40,923 bases of DNA from an uncultured Collinsella sp. (GTDB lineage Bacteria; Actinomycetota; Coriobacteriia; Coriobacteriales; Coriobacteriaceae): positions 1 through 40,923 of the forward strand of contig UQHV01000021.1 in assembly GCA_900540895.1 (NCBI GenBank), read 5' to 3'. A model generated the notes under the pieces. That model made no database searches. It was not told where the DNA came from and saw only the letters and a list, made by a program, of their open reading frames with translations. A program made the position numbers and the translations under genes. Below are positions 8,004 to 16,214 of this stretch, one piece after another (the stretch's first letter is position 1; the number at the start of each line of letters is the position of its first letter).

Positions 8004-10490
8004 CTAAAGCGAGAAATACTCGCTCTCAGCGGATAAGTTCGACCCCAACCATGGATCGCCCGTCAAGAAGAACTCAGGCCAGCGCTGCATGAACAGTGCT
8101 TGCTCGCGTTTCCAGCGGCGCATCTTTTCCTCGTTGGCCTCTTCCCTGCCGCGCGAGGTGAACTCGTAGTGATACAGCTCGGCATAGGGCGTAAAGATGG
8201 TGCGATAGCCCGCCTCCCACACGCGCAAACAAAAATCTGCATCGTTAAAGCCGACGGCGAATTCCTCGTTGTAGCCTCCGACTTGCTCAAACACGTCGCG
8301 ACGGACCATCTGGCAGGCGCCCGTTACGGCGCTAAAGTTGCCCGGACGCACAGCACGGGCAAGGTAGCCCTCACGTTTTGCCGAGAAATCCTGGTTGGCA
8401 TGGGCAAGCGCGCCGCGCACGCCAACCAAAATGCCGGCATGCTGCACCAGATGATCGGCAAAATAGAGCTTGGCGCCCACAACGCCCGCGTCGGGACGCT
8501 GAAGATAGCCCATCATCTCCTCGATAAAGTCGGATGAGATGACTTCAGTGTCATTATTGAGAAGCAGCAGGTAATCGCCCTTGGCATGCTCAACGCCAAA
8601 GTTAATGATCTGGGAGTAATTAAACTCGCCCGGCCACCACTCAACGCGTGCTGCACCCTTGCCACCAGACGCAGCGGCTACGCGCTCCGGCAGGGTTTCG
8701 TAATACGCAAAGGTCTCCTGGTCTTCGCTGTTGTTTTCCACCAAGACGATCTCGTAGTTGGCGTACGTGGCCTTCTGGGCGATCGACATCACGCAGGCAT
8801 CGAGCGTCTCGACGTGGTCCTTGGTGGGAATCACAATGCTCACCAGCGGCGCAGACTCCGGCAGCGCATAGCGCATGCGGTAGACAAACGGCGTCTCGGA
8901 CTCCTCGACCGTTCCGCGAATGCCCAGCGAGTCAAAGTGACGCTGCAGAGCCAGGCGTCCGGCCTCGATAGCATATGGCTTGCTATCGGCAGAACAGTCG
9001 GCGGTAGAGCCAGGGAGCACGCGCCAGTGATACAGCACGTGCGCAACGTGCTCAAAGCGCGCGCCCGCCGCGAGGCAGCGGAGCGTCAGGCCGTAATCCT
9101 GGGCACCCGCAACGTCTTCTGGCGACACGCCAATGCGATCGATGAGCGCCTTCTCCACCATTAGAAAATGAGTAACGCAGTTATGGCTATAGAGCAGGTC
9201 GACGTTGAGCTGCGTCTTAAAGACCGGCTGGCCCCACTCCCCCGTTTTCTGGAACATGTCCTCGTCGCAGAACAGGACCTGGGGGCGCTCGCCCTCGGCC
9301 GCCTTATTCAGCGCGGAAACATACTGGAATAACGCGTCCGGTTCCAGGATGTCATCGTGGTCCAAGAACGCGATGTAGTCTCCAGTCGCTTGCTGAATAC
9401 CCGCGTTGGTGTTGACCACAATGCCGCCGTTACCAGGCAGCTCAACACGACGGACGCGCTCCTCGTTGACGCCCGCCGCAAGATTGGCAACCGCATCCCA
9501 TTCGGGCGAGGCGTCCATAAGCAGCAATTCCCAGTTGTCATAGCTTTGGGCGAGCACCGAGTCCAGCAGCTCGCGCAGGTAGACCCGATCGGTCTTGTAG
9601 CACGGCACCACAATGCTCACGAGCGGTCTATAGGCAAAGGCCGCCGAAGCGACACGCTGGCACGCTAAATCGCCCGGCTTTGCGCGATGTCGCTCAAACC
9701 AACGTCGATAAGCTGCGTCGTCTGCACGCGCGTCCTTCATGCGGTTCCAACTGTCATCGACCATGCCGTTGTACAGGCGACCATCCATGGTGCAAAACCC
9801 GCTCTGGATCTGCTCTGTGGGGTCGCTCACAATCGCGACAAAATCTCGTATATCCTGAGGCATCTCAACACTCAGATACGTTTTATTGACGCGGCATCCG
9901 TTCTGCTGCGGCACATCGACCTGCGATTCAAACACATGCACGGTGACATCGATGGCATTCATATGCGCATCGAAGATCTGGAGCTCAGGCGCGCACTGGA
10001 GGTCTCCCGCCCAAGTAACCTCATAGCGCCACACCGCGCCGGCGTCTGCCGGCAAATAGCGAGTGGCATCGATCTCGTAGAAACCGCAGTGTTCGCCACG
10101 CTGAGCATCGCGGATAAGCGCGCACAGCGCAGGCTTTGCTTTGTAGTTAACCTTGGATTCCAGCTTGGCCACGCGGCTATCGAGGCGAATGGAGCCCAAC
10201 CTTTGGCCACCGGATGCAAAAACGACATCCATCGACGAGCCATCCAAAAACGGAAGCACCAAGACGGCGAGCTCGCGCTCGTAATCGGAAACGGAAGGAC
10301 AAAGCGCCAGCACACGGCCATGATCGACCGGGAGCACCAGCGACGGCACACAAGAACCGCTCGTCGTCGCATGGGCAAACGCCTGAGAGCCCTCCCGCTC
10401 AATAAGCGCGGCGACATCCTGACCGGCAAAACGAAGCAGCACAAACAGACGGCCCTGACTGCGGCAAAGCGCCAAACGCTTGATACTCAT
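8004..10490 (-). CDS. Large glycosyltransferase with two GT2 domains
   Basis: An 828-residue protein. Residues 1 to about 270 form a beta-rich domain of unknown role. The first GT2 domain begins at LVSIVVPCYKTDRVYLRELL and contains DYIAFLDHDD, its metal-binding acidic motif. The second begins at LVSIVIPTKDHVETLDACV, contains GDYLLLLNNDTEV and ends with VGFNDADFCLRVWEAGYRTI. Tandem GT2 enzymes of this size extend rhamnan or other surface polysaccharides from nucleotide sugars on the cytoplasmic face. It abuts the upstream glycosyltransferase gene without a gap (10490/10491), so the two are co-transcribed, and it is the last gene of the minus-strand cluster. The sugar specificity cannot be read from sequence. 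Confidence 0.88.
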   Translation of the reverse strand: MSIKRLALCRSQGRLFVLLRFAGQDVAALIEREGSQAFAHATTSGSCVPSLVLPVDHGRVLALCPSVSDYERELAVLVLPFLDGSSMDVVFASGGQRLGSIRLDSRVAKLESKVNYKAKPALCALIRDAQRGEHCGFYEIDATRYLPADAGAVWRYEVTWAGDLQCAPELQIFDAHMNAIDVTVHVFESQVDVPQQNGCRVNKTYLSVEMPQDIRDFVAIVSDPTEQIQSGFCTMDGRLYNGMVDDSWNRMKDARADDAAYRRWFERHRAKPGDLACQRVASAAFAYRPLVSIVVPCYKTDRVYLRELLDSVLAQSYDNWELLLMDASPEWDAVANLAAGVNEERVRRVELPGNGGIVVNTNAGIQQATGDYIAFLDHDDILEPDALFQYVSALNKAAEGERPQVLFCDEDMFQKTGEWGQPVFKTQLNVDLLYSHNCVTHFLMVEKALIDRIGVSPEDVAGAQDYGLTLRCLAAGARFEHVAHVLYHWRVLPGSTADCSADSKPYAIEAGRLALQRHFDSLGIRGTVEESETPFVYRMRYALPESAPLVSIVIPTKDHVETLDACVMSIAQKATYANYEIVLVENNSEDQETFAYYETLPERVAAASGGKGAARVEWWPGEFNYSQIINFGVEHAKGDYLLLLNNDTEVISSDFIEEMMGYLQRPDAGVVGAKLYFADHLVQHAGILVGVRGALAHANQDFSAKREGYLARAVRPGNFSAVTGACQMVRRDVFEQVGGYNEEFAVGFNDADFCLRVWEAGYRTIFTPYAELYHYEFTSRGREEANEEKMRRWKREQALFMQRWPEFFLTGDPWLGSNLSAESEYFSL

Positions 10491-11564
10491 CTACACTTCT
10501 CGCTTTCCCAGGGCGTTCGCTGCCATGCGTTTGCAGGCACCCAGGCGCCCAAACCTCAAGACGTCGTAATCGAACATGAGCTTTTTGCACTCACGGGCAT
10601 TGGGGGCCTTGCTGATAAGCGCCGCACGCACCATAGCAGCAACAGAAGGAGCGCATTGTGCGAGCGCAGCATCGCTGCCCACGGCAGAACCGGCAAGCGC
10701 CGTGGCAACGGCAGCAAACACCTTGCCGCAGTCCGAACCCAGCAACCTGAGCGCATCGTACAGCACCAGATCGCATAGGAAGTACGCCAGGTCATCGGCA
10801 TGCTGGACATCGAGACCGTCGCGCTGCCAGTCAGCCAGCACCGCGGAGTAAATCTTCACGTGCTCCAGCAGGCGCGTCTCGTCGTCATAGCGCATGGTGT
10901 CCATGAGCGAGCCTTTGCGCGCCACGCGGTAGTCATACAGCTTGTTCGAGATAAGCGCGGTCTTGTGCGAACGACCGTACACAGCAAAATCGAAGACCTG
11001 GTCCTCGCCATACTTAACGGTTTCGTCAAACACGATCCCGTTGCCCAGCAAAAACTCACGTTTGCAGGCGGTGCGCCATGCAAAGGGGCGAGATGCTTCC
11101 TTAAACAGCAGGTCAGAGCTATAGCCTTCAAACGACACATCGCGCGGGCTCAGCACATAGTTAAGCCACGGATACCCCGCCTCCAGCGGATACGGATTCG
11201 CGCCAAAGGTCAAAACGTCGCAGTCCTCGCGCTCAAAGGCATCTACGATCACACGGCACGCATCGGGCGTAAATCGGTCGTCGGAATCCAAGAACGCGAC
11301 GATAGGCGCCGTGGACGCAGCGATACCCGCATTGCGCGCGCTCGACAGGCCGCCGTTCTCCTTATCGACCAGCGTAAAGCGCGCGTCCTTTTCGCAATAG
11401 GTAGCCGCAATATCGCGCGAACCGTCCGGCGAGCCATCGTTGACCAGCACGCCTTCCCAATCGGGCATGTCCTGTGCAAGCAGGGAGTCCAGGCACCAGG
11501 CCAGGCACTCCTCCACGTTATAGATGGGAACGACAACGGAAATCTTGGGGGTAGCCATAGTCAC
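10491..11564 (-). CDS. GT2 family glycosyltransferase
   Basis: A 357-residue protein with the GT-A fold start ISVVVPIYNVEECLAWCLDS, then VNDGSPDGS, DKENGGLSSARNAGI and IVAFLDSDDRF, where the DSD is the metal and nucleotide-sugar binding motif. The acceptor region includes KYGEDQVFDFAVYGR, the ED pair being typical of the catalytic base region in this family. It lies in the five-gene minus-strand cluster, 6 bases after the preceding gene and directly touching the next. It probably adds one sugar to a wall polysaccharide or glycolipid. Confidence 0.88.
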   Translation of the reverse strand: MTMATPKISVVVPIYNVEECLAWCLDSLLAQDMPDWEGVLVNDGSPDGSRDIAATYCEKDARFTLVDKENGGLSSARNAGIAASTAPIVAFLDSDDRFTPDACRVIVDAFEREDCDVLTFGANPYPLEAGYPWLNYVLSPRDVSFEGYSSDLLFKEASRPFAWRTACKREFLLGNGIVFDETVKYGEDQVFDFAVYGRSHKTALISNKLYDYRVARKGSLMDTMRYDDETRLLEHVKIYSAVLADWQRDGLDVQHADDLAYFLCDLVLYDALRLLGSDCGKVFAAVATALAGSAVGSDAALAQCAPSVAAMVRAALISKAPNARECKKLMFDYDVLRFGRLGACKRMAANALGKREV

Positions 11565-11570
11565 TCGCTC

Positions 11571-12689
11571 CTACTGTGCTGCCGGAACGTCGTCAGGGTG
11601 CGGGTTGTCGCCGTAGGTGCGCTGATACGTCAGCACGCGCCAGACCAGCGGTAGGCCGCCAATCTTAAAGTAATGCTTAAACGTATTGAGCTTGCCCGGC
11701 TTCTTAAAGTCAAAACGCGAATCGATATAGGCGCGGGGCGACTTGACCATCAGGCGCAAGTCGGTCTCGCCGCGCGGGTCGAACAGCGACAGGTCAAAGC
11801 GACCGGCATCCCAATCGGCCTTGAGCTCGGGTGAAGCCTTCTCCCAAAACTGCTCGCGTAGCTCATCGACCAGACGCTCATCATTCCAACGGTACGTATC
11901 GACCTTCATGCGCATTAAAATGCCCTGAAGCTGAGCCTTAAGCTCGGGGCGCTCGTCCAAAAAACGTTGCATCTCGGCATATTCATCGCACACGCAAAAC
12001 ACCTTGTTGGGCGAATTAACAGAGCTCTTCTCGTTATCCTGGCGATAGCACAAAATGGGGTCCGTAATAAACGCGGCACGCTCGGCGCAAGCCCAAACCT
12101 TAAAGTTAAAGCCTGCGTCCTGATACGAGGCACCCGGCGTGGGGAGGAACCGAATCTGATTGTCGTTGAGGAACTCGCGCCGATAGATAGCCGACCAAAT
12201 GGAAGGTTTGCGGTAGAAGATGCCCGGGCGATCGACGGGGCAATACGCGGCGCCCGTCATATGCTCGTCGATAATCCCAAACAGTTCACGGCGTTCGCTG
12301 GGCGTGGACCAATACAGGTAAAAGTCGCCCTTTACCACATCGGCATGCTCAGCATCGGCCTTGGCGACCAGCTTTTGGAGCGAATCCTCAAACATGAAGT
12401 CGTCGGACTCAAGGATGCCCACGTACTCGCCGCGCGCTATCTCCAGGCCGCGGTTCATCGAGTCGCCGTAGCCGCTGTTGGCCTTGTCGATCATCTTTAC
12501 ACGGGGATCGCGCTCCATGTACTCGCGGATGATATCTGGCGAGCTATCGGTGGAGCCGTCGTTGATACAGATGATCTCGATGTCCTTAAGCGTCTGCGCC
12601 ACGGCGGAATCGAGACACTCGCGCAGGTAGCGTTCGACATTGCAGATGGGAACAAGCAGCGAAACTTTAGGGGTATCAGAGTTCTGCAA
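11571..12689 (-). CDS. GT2 family glycosyltransferase (paralogue of 13811-14914)
   Basis: A 372-residue protein with VSLLVPICNVERYLRECLDS, IEIICINDGSTDSSPDII, KANSGYGDSMNRGLEIARGE and YVGILESDDFM. The ESDD is the metal-binding site, and GASYQDAGFNFKVWACAE carries the acceptor-side acidic residue. The C-terminal region ending in DDVPAAQ is variable. It is very similar to the protein at 13811-14914 in its first 230 residues, so the two arose by duplication. The start ATG 12689 is preceded by AGGAGG (gaacctcctgttg on the plus strand). It is co-transcribed with the downstream transferases. Confidence 0.87.
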   Translation of the reverse strand: MQNSDTPKVSLLVPICNVERYLRECLDSAVAQTLKDIEIICINDGSTDSSPDIIREYMERDPRVKMIDKANSGYGDSMNRGLEIARGEYVGILESDDFMFEDSLQKLVAKADAEHADVVKGDFYLYWSTPSERRELFGIIDEHMTGAAYCPVDRPGIFYRKPSIWSAIYRREFLNDNQIRFLPTPGASYQDAGFNFKVWACAERAAFITDPILCYRQDNEKSSVNSPNKVFCVCDEYAEMQRFLDERPELKAQLQGILMRMKVDTYRWNDERLVDELREQFWEKASPELKADWDAGRFDLSLFDPRGETDLRLMVKSPRAYIDSRFDFKKPGKLNTFKHYFKIGGLPLVWRVLTYQRTYGDNPHPDDVPAAQ

Positions 12690-12763
12690 GAGAACCTCCT
12701 GTTGAATAGCGTGTAACAGGGTTATTTTAACAGCCGAGTTGCGGCGGGCGGCAGCGCTTGGAA

Positions 12764-13804
12764 TTAGAGAAAGCGCTCCAGGCAGGCTTTGAGACCGCGA
12801 GTCGAAAGATAGAACAGCGTGGCGTCTGCCATCGAAACGCCCGAGGTCGCCGCAACGAGCTTGTGGGCAACACGGCGAACGGCGCCCTTAGCAGGCATAT
12901 CCGCCCACTCTGTTCCCAAAAACGTCGTGAAAGCCCTGTTGACGCGGCCGGCAACACGGTGGAAGCCGTCCGCATCCAGACGCGCCAAGTCGAACACAAT
13001 GAGGTCCAAAAACCAAGTTATCAGCTCGCCGGGGCACAGGTCCAAAAGACCGTAGGCTGCCCAGTCCTCCAAGACCTCCTCGAGCATCCTCATGTGGGCG
13101 TCAAGCTTTTTGGCACGAGCCTCGGCACTGTTGAACTCGTGCGTCGCCGATTCGCTCTCCATCACGTAGTGGTAGAACTTGTCCGGCATGACGACGGTCC
13201 TGCGGGCAAGCGCATAAGCCGCAAATTGGAAGACGACGTCCTCGCCCAAAGCCAAACCGGGGGCGAAGCGAATGCCTTCGCGATTGAGCAGCTCGCGCGA
13301 AAAAGCCGCACGGCAGGCATAGGGCTGCGCATTCGAATGGAACAGCAGTTGGGGATCACGGGCGCCGAAAGCACCAGCTTTGGTGCTCATGAGTTGCTGG
13401 ACGCGTTTGGGGGCAGCATCGGCAGGTTCACAGACGCCGCCAAAAACGGCGGCCTCGGCATCTGCGGACTCCATGGCATGCAGCACGCGCTCGACCGTCT
13501 GGGCATCGATGTAATCGTCGGCGTCCACAAAAAAGACGGTCTCGCCCTCGGCGACATCGATACCGGCATTTCGAGCACACGAGACGCCCGCGTTTTCCTG
13601 GTCAATCACCAGTACGCGATCGTCGGCCTGCGCGATCTGGCGCAACACGTTCAACGAATCATCAGTCGAACCGTCGTTGACGCAGACAACCTGAATCGAA
13701 CGCTCAGACTGGGCCAACAGCGAATCGAGGCATCGCTGAATGGAGCGCGCAGAGTTGTAAACGGGGACGACAATGGTAGCTTTAGGACACGAGGCCTCTC
13801 CCAT
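12764..13804 (-). CDS. GT2 family glycosyltransferase
   Basis: A 346-residue protein with ATIVVPVYNSARSIQRCLDS, VVCVNDGSTDDSLNVL, DQENAGVSCARNAGIDVAEG and VFFVDADDYIDA, where DADD is the metal site. LALGEDVVFQFAAYALA gives the acceptor-side ED motif. It resembles the 10491-11564 product in organisation. It starts 6 bases after the stop of the upstream transferase (13811), so the pair is translationally close. The stretch 12690-12763 after it holds the ribosome site of the next gene and no terminator. Confidence 0.86.
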   Translation of the reverse strand: MGEASCPKATIVVPVYNSARSIQRCLDSLLAQSERSIQVVCVNDGSTDDSLNVLRQIAQADDRVLVIDQENAGVSCARNAGIDVAEGETVFFVDADDYIDAQTVERVLHAMESADAEAAVFGGVCEPADAAPKRVQQLMSTKAGAFGARDPQLLFHSNAQPYACRAAFSRELLNREGIRFAPGLALGEDVVFQFAAYALARRTVVMPDKFYHYVMESESATHEFNSAEARAKKLDAHMRMLEEVLEDWAAYGLLDLCPGELITWFLDLIVFDLARLDADGFHRVAGRVNRAFTTFLGTEWADMPAKGAVRRVAHKLVAATSGVSMADATLFYLSTRGLKACLERFL

Positions 13805-13810
13805 GCCGAC

Positions 13811-14914
13811 CTACCCCCTCAGCGATTCGATGAGGAAGGCAGCAACCACGCCTGGGCCTCCAACCGAGGCGTAATACTTAGCACGCCCCAAGGCACCATC
13901 CGTCGCAAAACTCGGATGCTCGTCAACCCAGCCCTCAGGATCTTTGAGGATGGCAGCGAGATTTGCGCGCTTCCACGGCTTGAGGTCGTCAAGCGAAAAC
14001 TCCCCCGCGTCCAAGGCCGCTTGGAACTCCTTGGCCATCTGAACCAGGAACTCCTTATAGAACTTAGGCGCCAGGCGCACGTAGTTCCACATGTACGAAT
14101 CGTACTTAATGAGCTGATTGAACTTGAGCATGCGCGCGACATCGCCGCTTGCGTGGCCGCGGGCATAATCCTCTCGAATCCAACGCTCAATCTCGGCATA
14201 CTCGGTATTGACGCAAAAGACCTTAGCCGAAGAATTGACCGAGGAATTCTCGTTGTCCTGGCGATACGACAACACGGCATCATGTAGGTAAACAGCCTTA
14301 TCGGCGCACGCGATCACCTTAAAGGCGAACGACGTGTCCTGAAAGGATGCCCCCGGAGTCGGCAGGAACGTAATGCCGTTGCGCTCAAGAAAATCGCGAC
14401 GGTACACGGCCGACCAAATCGACGGCTTTTGCTTAAAGAACTGCGTCGTATCGCTCGGATGCACCGGCTTGCCGCAATCCTGAGGTCTAAACATCTCGTG
14501 CAGCGAACGGCGCTCCTCGGGCTTAGACCAGTAGAAATCAAAGTTCGCCTTCGCAAAGTCGGCATTATTGCTATCGGCGGCCGAGACAAGTTTTTCGAGT
14601 GCGTCGGACGCCATAAAGTCATCGGACTCCAAGATGCCAACGTACTTGCCACGCGCCATCTCCAGACCGTGGTTCATCGAGTCGCCGTAGCCGCTGTTGG
14701 CCTTGTCGATCATCTTGACGCGCCCATCGCGCTCCATATACTCGCGGATAATCGCCGGCGAGTTGTCGGTCGACCCGTCGTTAATGCAGATGATCTCGAT
14801 GTCCTTGAGCGTCTGCGCCAGGGCGGAATCGAGGCACTCGCGCAGGTAGCGCTGAACATTGTAAATGGGAATAAGCAGCGACAGAACAGGGCTGCCAGAG
14901 GCGTTAGTAGACAA
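13811..14914 (-). CDS. GT2 family glycosyltransferase, first gene of the cluster
   Basis: A 367-residue protein with LSLLIPIYNVQRYLRECLDS, IEIICINDGSTDNSPAII, KANSGYGDSMNHGLEMARGK and YVGILESDDFMA. It also has PSIWSAVYRRDFLERNGI and GASFQDTSFAFKVIACAD. Its N-terminal two thirds match the 11571-12689 product closely, while the C-terminal third differs, suggesting different acceptors. It is the promoter-proximal gene of the minus-strand cluster (13811, 12764, 11571, 10491, 8004) and is divergent from the GlfT2-like gene at 15171. Confidence 0.87.
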   Translation of the reverse strand: MSTNASGSPVLSLLIPIYNVQRYLRECLDSALAQTLKDIEIICINDGSTDNSPAIIREYMERDGRVKMIDKANSGYGDSMNHGLEMARGKYVGILESDDFMASDALEKLVSAADSNNADFAKANFDFYWSKPEERRSLHEMFRPQDCGKPVHPSDTTQFFKQKPSIWSAVYRRDFLERNGITFLPTPGASFQDTSFAFKVIACADKAVYLHDAVLSYRQDNENSSVNSSAKVFCVNTEYAEIERWIREDYARGHASGDVARMLKFNQLIKYDSYMWNYVRLAPKFYKEFLVQMAKEFQAALDAGEFSLDDLKPWKRANLAAILKDPEGWVDEHPSFATDGALGRAKYYASVGGPGVVAAFLIESLRG

Positions 14915-15170
14915 ATGTGCTCCTTAGGAAATACCTGTCGTTTCATGGTATCAAAGGGCCAGCGCGCCAGCGGGCGTTTATATAATCTATGGAGCCTCTT
15001 GCGGGCAAAGCAGCCCCACGTCATGCGGCGGGCCCGTGGCAGGTTCCTGCGTTTTATTCAAAGCTTGCCGTCAAGGTGCGCCGAGCCTTTACAATAGGAC
15101 AGTCCCAAGGACGTATTCGATAGCTTCCGTGCAGCGCATGCGCGCCGCACGTGAAAGGATATATTGCCCC
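14915..15170. promoter_or_regulatory. Divergent promoter region of the glycosyltransferase genes
   Basis: This 256-base spacer separates the minus-strand cluster from the plus-strand GlfT2-like gene. A plus-strand -10 candidate tacaat lies at 15090-15095 with a weak ttgccg 19 bases upstream. A second AT-rich box, tataat, is at 14981-14986 and is nearly symmetrical (ttatataa), so it could serve either strand. The extended frame from 15036 to 15170 is not thought to be translated. Confidence 0.35.
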
Positions 15171-16190
15171 ATGCCTTCAACCCTCCCCGCCCCCATCGAT
15201 AAGCTCGCCATCGTCGTCGTTACGTACAAACGCCAGGAACTCCTGGCCAATTTGTTCGACTCCATGACCGAGCTCACGGCCGCGCCCTGGCGCATCGTGA
15301 TTGTCGATAACGAGAATTCACGCGAGACCGAGGCCATGTGCACCGCATTCAACGAGCGCCTGACCAACCTGTGGGGCATCGACACCGAGCAGCCTGACGC
15401 GCAGGGCGGCACCGACCGCGTCATCTACGCCCCGCAGCTTGAAAACGGTGGCGGCGCGGGCGGCTTCTCCGCCGGCACCAAGTGCGCCTACGACCTGGGC
15501 GCCCAGTGGTTCTGGGTGATGGACGACGACGTGCTCGTCATCCCCGAAGGCATCGAGCGTCTTGCCAAGTGGACCGACCGCTACGATGTCATCCAGGGTT
15601 CGCGCCTGGACTTTGACGGCGGTGCCTTCTTTTGGCAATACCAACTCATCCTTTCACTCGGCATTCCCAACCCTGTCGCCAAGTGGGACCTAGGACCCGA
15701 GGGCTACCGCGCCATGAACCAGCTGTGCTTTGAGGGCGGCATGTTCTCGCGCCGCGTGGTCGACAAGATTGGCCTGCCTGACGCGCGCTTCTTTATCTAC
15801 GGTGACGACGCCTGCTACGGCTACGTAGCCAGCCAACACTTCCCCGCCGCCGTGGTCGCCGACGTGGTGCTCAAGCGCGCCCGCGCCGTCTCTAACTGGG
15901 ATATCGCCGGCAAGCGCCAGCTCAACTCCACGAGCGACACCAACCGTTACTACATCATGCGCAACCGCGGTTATCTGGCCCGCTACATGCAGATTTACGG
16001 CGACTATCACCCCGTGCTGTTCCGCCTAGGCAACGCCGCGACCTTCTGCAAGGAGTTCATTCGCCTGGCCGCCGTTGACAAGTGCTTTAAGACCGGAATT
16101 CCGGCGCTACGCCGCGGCATGAAGGACGCCCGCAAGATCATCAAGGACCCCAACTGGAAGCCCATGCCGCCCATGAAGGACACCGAGTAA
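15171..16190 (+). CDS. GT2 galactofuranosyltransferase-like (GlfT2-type) glycosyltransferase
   Basis: A 339-residue protein. I choose ATG 15171 because GAAAGGA precedes it and the GT-A fold starts 13 residues later (LAIVVVTYKRQELLANLFDS). The motif NGGGAGGFSAGTKCAYDLGA followed by FWVMDDDVLV is typical of GlfT2-like galactofuranosyltransferases and related rhamnosyl/galactosyl enzymes, where DDD binds the metal. FIYGDDACYGYVASQHFP is the acceptor side. It converges on the ATPase gene at 16215 with 24 bases between the stops. It probably works with the divergent GT2 cluster on the same glycan; galactofuranose as donor is inferred from the motif alone. Confidence 0.82.
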   Translation: MPSTLPAPIDKLAIVVVTYKRQELLANLFDSMTELTAAPWRIVIVDNENSRETEAMCTAFNERLTNLWGIDTEQPDAQGGTDRVIYAPQLENGGGAGGFSAGTKCAYDLGAQWFWVMDDDVLVIPEGIERLAKWTDRYDVIQGSRLDFDGGAFFWQYQLILSLGIPNPVAKWDLGPEGYRAMNQLCFEGGMFSRRVVDKIGLPDARFFIYGDDACYGYVASQHFPAAVVADVVLKRARAVSNWDIAGKRQLNSTSDTNRYYIMRNRGYLARYMQIYGDYHPVLFRLGNAATFCKEFIRLAAVDKCFKTGIPALRRGMKDARKIIKDPNWKPMPPMKDTE

Positions 16191-16214
16191 CGGAAGCCGG
16201 AAACACCTCGGCGC

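Noticed and set aside
8063..8290. Minus-strand 75-codon frame inside the large glycosyltransferase gene
   Set aside because: It is an out-of-frame shadow of the certain gene at 8004-10490.
9687..10778. Plus-strand open frame of 363 codons
   Set aside because: It is antisense to the two-domain glycosyltransferase and has no recognisable protein features.
12758..14287. Plus-strand open frame of 509 codons
   Set aside because: It is antisense to two glycosyltransferase genes with clear GT2 motifs; its translation has no coherent domain and arises from GC-rich codon bias.
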